The translations under genes and the position numbers were made by a program. Shown here in pieces: positions 58,900 through 64,000 of a stretch of DNA of 64,000 nt. The stretch lies in contig JANCIK010000012.1 in assembly GCA_028532985.1 (NCBI GenBank), forward strand, positions 2,847,891 through 2,911,890, given 5' to 3'. Each line of letters opens with the position of its first letter. The first letter of the stretch is position 1. Source of the DNA: Stropharia rugosoannulata (lineage: Eukaryota > Basidiomycota > Agaricomycetes > Agaricales > Strophariaceae). Under the pieces are notes generated by a model. The model was given only the letters and a program-made list of their open reading frames with translations, had not been told where the DNA came from and searched no databases.

Positions 58900-61300
58900 T
58901 GTGTGCTAAAGGTATGTCTATGACACTTTGTAGAAGTATTTTAATACAATGTTCGGAGCGCGAATCGTCTGTCCATTGTTGAAACAGGCCTTCTCGCAAA
59001 TCAAGGCGTGGAGCGCAACAGGCAGGATGTCCGACGGACCGACGATTAGGTGATTGCTTGTTCAACACGCTACAAGCAATCACAGCCAAACATCGCAATT
59101 CAATTCCCTCCAGCTCAGCATAACCATCTCTCATGTACCCACCTGACAGCCAATCGCCCATCCCGCAAATGCACAGCACGCACAACCTACCTTATCGTCA
59201 GGCGGCGCACAGCAGCGCTGCTTTGCTCCCAGCACCCACGCCTGCGTTGATTGCCATACACGGGTAGCGCCGTGCTCTCGTGCTCACAGCCTGAGCGTAC
59301 GGCTGCGTCGTTGTTCCCATCGAACCCGGTACATGGCCGTGCTTCAAAGAACTTCAAACCGGCTCAGTTAACCACCGTACCAACCCATGCAGTGTTCGCA
59401 CTGCAAGAAAACACGGATATCTTGAGACTACGTACTATTAAGGTACGTCACTAATTCCGCTTTGTGGCATTATGTTTGGATTTACTCACCGCGAACACGC
59501 AGGATTGCCCATCGTCGTTCAGGTACGCGAGCGCGAGCTGTATGAATTCGCGAGAACGAGAGTCTACGCAAATAATGTAAGTCCAAGTCTGCGGCCATTA
59601 GTTTATGTCCAAGTCGCAAACTTACCCATACATCCTGTAGACCTGATCGCTGCCTCGGATGATGCACGCCATTTTAAGCCCGAGTACAACAAGTTCAAGT
59701 TACCAGCAGGGCCAAGCACAGCCAATCGGCGGGGACATACAACGCAGTCCCGGACTCACTGATGCATGTACACGGGACCGCCGTTCGATGAACTAGCTCA
59801 GGTAAGCGAGTATGGTGGTACACTTAGACGTAGACTTTTACTCACTACCCACGCGCTTTCCAGAGTTCCAGAAGCGTCCTGCAGCCCGCCCTTGCACGAA
59901 CAAACGTGTGCGTCGCGAGATCACATGGTCTTGGTTAATAACTAGATAAATGTGAGTTAGCGTACTGATGTATAAAATCGACGTACCTCATATTCAATCA
60001 CAGAAACTTAGGCTAGGAACGGGCACAGTGCACCATTCATCGCGCTGGCGATACGCAGCAACAAAGTTCATAATATGGAAATCAGGTAAGTATATCTCTA
60101 TTAAATACAGATTAAAAACTTACTTGATCCAAATCATCAATCCCGCCTTCGCAATGGATGCCAGGTTTGTCCCTGGTCGCACTGCACAGAAGACAACAGC
60201 GCGCGAGGGCGTGCCTGGCCTCCCGCGCATGCCCCATAGCGCGCCGCGCAGATGCGGAGCTGTGGTACGATGCATTGCATCACAAATCGAGTCAAGTAAT
60301 TATTTCTGAATTTACCTGATATACCTCGCCCGTCCTGCCGTTGTACCGGCGCCTTAATCGACGGCTACTCTCCGTGGGACACGGCACGACAACGACGGCG
60401 GTGCATGGCACAGACACGATACCGTACCTCAGAAGCAATGTAGGTAGCTTAGTTCAGTCTTTCAATATAGTTTCGAGATAAACTTACCGACCAACGTGCC
60501 TAATGGGCCGTATCCTGCGGCGTGTATAAGCTTGCGGATGCCACGCCGCCCCTGTTATAGAATAGGATTCCATGACATTCGTTGGCCCGGATCTGAAAGA
60601 GAACGTATTAGCGTGAACGCTTTGCCTAGCCAACTCTCATGCAACATTCAAATCCTCAGTGGCTAGTCGGTCCGATAGACGCCATTACTCACATGTCCTT
60701 ATTGATCAGTGACGACCCAGACCGTATTCTGTGACTGCCCTTATATTATACGGTCCTTCGACGTTGCCTTGAGCCTTTGAAGCGCAGCCAGAGTTCGAAA
60801 TTGGTTAGAGTCACTTGTTGAATCAGCATTTTCTGATAGCGAATCTGCATACGTACTTGAGATGTGTATGCAAAGATTCCCCGCACCTTTTCCCTGTGGA
60901 ATTGGACGAAGATGCGTAAAGAAGGAGGTGTACGTGTCCCAGGATGTTCTGGGCTGCGACGTCAGCGCAACCTCTGGGCGCTCATTGGGACCTTCTCTCA
61001 TCAGGTGGGTCAGCTATATTCAATTCGTAATCAGAGTGCGCTATGCGTGTTTCCCTATATCTCTGTATAACTCGCCCATGCAGAGCAGCATCATATGGAC
61101 AAGGCAAGTTGTGCATGGGAACGGCTAATCCCGGCGCCCAAAGTAGCTCGCTTGCTTCATTAATAGTTCTAGAGGTCGATTCGGTTCAGTCACCTTGTTG
61201 GCTGTGCTTGTCAAAGGCATGAGGTTGCCTTGCGCTCGTTCTTTCCCTCCTTTCCCTTTCCTCACTCTCCCCTTGACCTCTTCCATCTTCTCAGTCCGCC
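58900..61300. other. No supported gene
   Basis: Frames of up to 113 codons, none with recognisable content. Possible splice-delimited coding bits around 59520-59575 and 60741-61001 (minus) could not be linked into a gene. Confidence 0.4.
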
Positions 61301-61317
61301 GCTGCTCCCTTACTATA

Positions 61318-62780
61318 ATGGACATCATTGGCAAAGTCCTCGCCGTCCGCATACGGCTCCCGTTTATCCGCCGCGATCGAGATGGTCCACCAAGCCACTC
61401 CGTCTCCGCAGGCATCTCGTCTATGCACAAGCTCATACTCCCCTCTGCGACTGGGGTCAGTGTTGACCACGCCGTTCATCCTTCGACCTTGACACCCCAG
61501 AACGGCTCTTCCTTGGATGAAGCCGTGCATCAGAGTCTCATCCTCCTCTCCCCAATTGCGGCCGCGATTCCCGTAGTTGGCACTGTATTGAGCGGCTGCA
61601 TTACCACCTTACTGGGCGTGTGGAATGGGATCGATGTGAGTCTGCGCACTATTTAAGAATGCCACTCGTTTGTGAACGAGAATATTTACAGAAAAAGAAT
61701 CGGAATAAGACGATGGCAGCACGCCTGACAAAAAATCTATATGATTTACAAATCACCATGTCAGCTATGGGAAATGCTACAGCTTCCGTACAACATCGCG
61801 TCGAATTGGCTCTGTAGGTGGCGCCATCTGAGATACGTACGCACTCATACACAACTAATTTTGGGATGTACTCCAGTAAGCTAGACGCGATTTCAGATCG
61901 GCTGAAACAACTACCTGTCGGCTCCTTTCTTTATAATGCGAGAATTGCAGAAGCCATTCTTGATTTGACTACAGAAATGAACAACCATCTTTTGCAGTAT
62001 ATGGTCAGTCAGCTACCTTACAATTTCGGCTATGTGTCATTGACAAACATCATTCCGAGGCCCTCTCATGTACCAGAACGGACCACAATGTGGACAGGAG
62101 ACTGGAAATTGTTTCAGGACAGCTGCCTGGTTCTGTGCAACTGGGAATAGTCTTCGTAATGGATGCAACCGGTCGTGAATTTAAGATATTGACTGACCAA
62201 TGCCGATCGCGTAAGGTCAGTTGCGTTCATTGGACGTCAATGGTTCATCGGAGATAGTCTGATGTGTATTCCGTAGCAATTCATCAAGGTACTTGAATGC
62301 TACTTTGGAGACAACGAAAAGGATAGAGTCTTGCGTCACTTTATGGATTGAGGCGCGTATGATCTGTATATCGAAGCTGAATCAGGAATCACCCGACTGG
62401 ATGGATGGTCTGGAATCCGCAAGGGCACGAGGGTTGTCATGAGTGCCGTCTTCGAATCATACAAAAATTTCGGAGAATACGAGTGTCCACGATGCAAGGC
62501 ATGGAATATGAGTAAGGAGGAGAACAATGGTTGGATTGATTGGTAAATATATGCATATATTCTCTGATGATGTTGCCAAGTAACAAGTGATAGTTTTAAC
62601 TGTCCAGGGCACTTTCAGACTACTGACACCGACAGAGAGGAGAATGAAAAAAGGTCAACATCTAAAGAAAATGCAAAAAAGGCTTTGAGTCCATCAGGTG
62701 ATGGTTATCGTCCACGCCTGGACCTTATCCTCAACTTCCACCTGCAGCAAAAGGCATGTACAATGATTCTGAGAACTTGA
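61318..62780 (+). pseudogene. Ubiquitin-like-domain protein with NLR-type helical N-terminus; in-frame stop
   Basis: Exons 61318-61635, 61692-61813, 61877-62003, 62060-62215 and 62277 to about 62542 share one frame with introns of 55-63 bp. The N-terminal part has the hydrophobic stretch PIAAAIPVVGTVLSG and amphipathic helices, like the helical (MLKL/HeLo-like) adaptor that opens many fungal NLR-type proteins. The C-terminal part reads VMDATGREFKI...CRSRKQFIKVLECYFG...GWSGIRKGTRVVMSAVF, the course of the fungal ubiquitin-like domain (ULD), followed by a CPRCKAW zinc-ribbon-like pair. A TGA at 62349-62351 interrupts the ULD, and the last exon (62608-62780) does not rejoin in frame. Signalling or heterokaryon-type recognition is the usual context of such domains (inference). 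Only about 70 bp separate it from the terminal satellite. Confidence 0.55.
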
Positions 62781-62849
62781 TGAAGTAGCTTATATGTTTG
62801 GGACTCTTTAACTTTTCAGGATGTATGTGCCCCGTTTCCAGATCTCTCG

Positions 62850-63880
62850 ATCGTATCACTGACCTTTCCGTGACCATGTCCCGCTCTCAGCGTGTACGTG
62901 ATCCCATTTTGAGTCTGTTAATCCCATCACTGACCATTCCATGGCCATGTCCCATTCTCAGTCTGTATGTGATCCCATCTCTGCATATGTTAAACCCATC
63001 ACTGACCTTTTTGTGGCCATGTCCTGCTCTCAGTATGTATGTGATCACATCTCTGCATCTGTTAAACCTATCACTGACCTTTCCGTGGACATGTCCCGCT
63101 CTCAGCATGTACGTGATCCCATCTCTGCATCTGTTAATCCCATCACTGACCTTTCCGTGCCCATGTCCTATTCTTAGATTGTACGTGATCCCATCTCTGC
63201 ATCTGTTAATCCCATCACTGACCTTTCCGTGCCCACGTCCTGCTCTCAGCGGGTACATGATCCCATTTTGAGTCTGTTAATCCCATCACTGACCTTTTTG
63301 TGGCCATGTCCTGCTCTCAGTATGTATGTGAGCCCATAACTGCATCTGTTAAACCTATCACTGACCTTTCTGTGGACATGTCCCGCTCTCAGCATGTACG
63401 TGATCCCATCTGTGCATCTGTGCATCCCATCACTGACCATTCCATGGCCATGTCCCATTCTCAGCCTGTATGTGATCCCATCTCTGCATATGTTAAACCC
63501 ATCACTGACCTTTTTGTGGCCATGTCCTGCTCTCAGTATGTACGTGATCCCATCTCTGCATCTGTTAATTCCATCACTGACCTTTCCGTGCCCATGTCCT
63601 GCTCTCAGCGGGTACATGATTCCATTTTGAGTCTGTTAATCCCATCACTGACCATTCCATGGCCATGTCCTACTCTTAGCTTGTATGTGATCCCATTTTG
63701 CATTTGTTAATGCCATCACTCACCTTTCCGTGGCCATGTCCTGCTCTCAGCGGGTACGTGATCCCATCTCTGCATATGATAAATCCATCACTGACCATTC
63801 CATGGCCATGTCCCAATCTCAGCTTGTATGTGATCCCATTTTGAGTCTGTTAAACCTATCACTGACCTTTCCGTGGACAT
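62850..63880 (+). repeat. 72-bp subtelomeric satellite
   Basis: About 14 tandem units with period 72 bp (24 codons), core words GATCCCATCTCTGCATCTG, TTAATCCCATCACTGACC and CCATGTCCTGCTCTCAG. Units vary at a few sites only. The array runs without a gap into the telomere. Open frames through it are a consequence of the multiple-of-three period. Confidence 0.95.
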
Positions 63881-64000
63881 AGGGTTTAGGGTTTAGGGTT
63901 TAGGGTTTAGGGTTTAGGGTTTAGGGTTTAGGGTTTAGGGTTTAGGGTTTAGGGTTTAGGGTTTAGGGTTTAGGGTTTAGGGTTTAGGGTTTAGGGTTTA
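63881..64000 (+). repeat. Telomere, (TTTAGGG)n
   Basis: About 17 perfect copies of the 7-bp unit TTTAGGG, G-rich strand pointing to the window end, so this is the right-hand chromosome terminus or very close to it. Confidence 0.97.

Noticed and set aside
62887..63710. Open frames of 120-157 codons in the terminal satellite
   Set aside because: Explained by the 72-bp period; same peptide-like unit in all phases and both strands.

Overview
The window is a eukaryotic, almost certainly fungal (Agaricomycete-like basidiomycete), chromosome end. Genes are split by many 45-65 bp GT-AG introns. The recognisable families (MACPF perforin-like protein, YwqJ-type deaminase, beta-trefoil protease-inhibitor-like protein, ubiquitin-like-domain protein, SNF2 helicase, gypsy gag remnant) are typical of mushroom-forming fungi. 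The right edge (63881-64000) is a pure TTTAGGG array with the G-rich strand running outwards, so position 64000 lies in the telomere. The 7-bp TTTAGGG unit is better known from plants; most described fungal telomeres are TTAGGG. I could not identify the species.

Layout. 1-21 kb: small, mostly minus-strand genes: a MACPF gene running off the left edge, two tandem paralogues of unknown function (4347-5471 and 7027-8152) sharing an 18-nt microexon, a 957-bp non-autonomous DNA transposon (8440-9396), a tiny gene at 9653-10080, and a YwqJ-like deaminase (12146-13249). From 14 to 18 kb there is GC-rich sequence with only decayed coding signal. Two inverted CACTG-ended MITEs lie at 19.1-20.1 kb. 21-22.4 kb: interstitial telomere-like DNA, in two blocks that begin with the same 62-bp sequence and enclose about 1.1 kb of unknown DNA. 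A gene 3' end stops at the first block.

22.5-30.5 kb: a large satellite with a 192-bp unit made of two alternating ~96-bp monomers. Each monomer carries two inverted repeats: a 29-bp near-perfect palindrome and a CACCGTGCA/TGCACGGTG hairpin. The array is interrupted and flanked by longer repeated blocks containing telomere-like tracts.

30.7-39.6 kb: a head-to-head two-gene module. A ~940-residue protein of unknown family (minus) and a SNF2-type helicase with a long disordered tail (plus) share a ~960-bp intergenic region with a TATA box for each gene. The helicase carries an in-frame TGA and probable frameshifts, so this copy looks dead, while its partner is open apart from one unusual splice site. 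This pair and the palindromic satellite beside it are the best candidates for an undescribed subtelomeric system.

40-49 kb: relics: diverged satellite palindromes, GTCCGTGCA minisatellites, a broken gypsy gag, an unidentified broken coding region, and a decayed repeated coding module. 49.9-61 kb: a multi-pass membrane protein gene, a frameshifted copy of a conserved small fungal protein, an intact beta-trefoil inhibitor-like gene (53048-53728), and a PPR-like pseudogene. 61.3-62.8 kb: a ubiquitin-like-domain gene with an in-frame stop. 62.85-63.88 kb: a 72-bp satellite that runs directly into the telomere.
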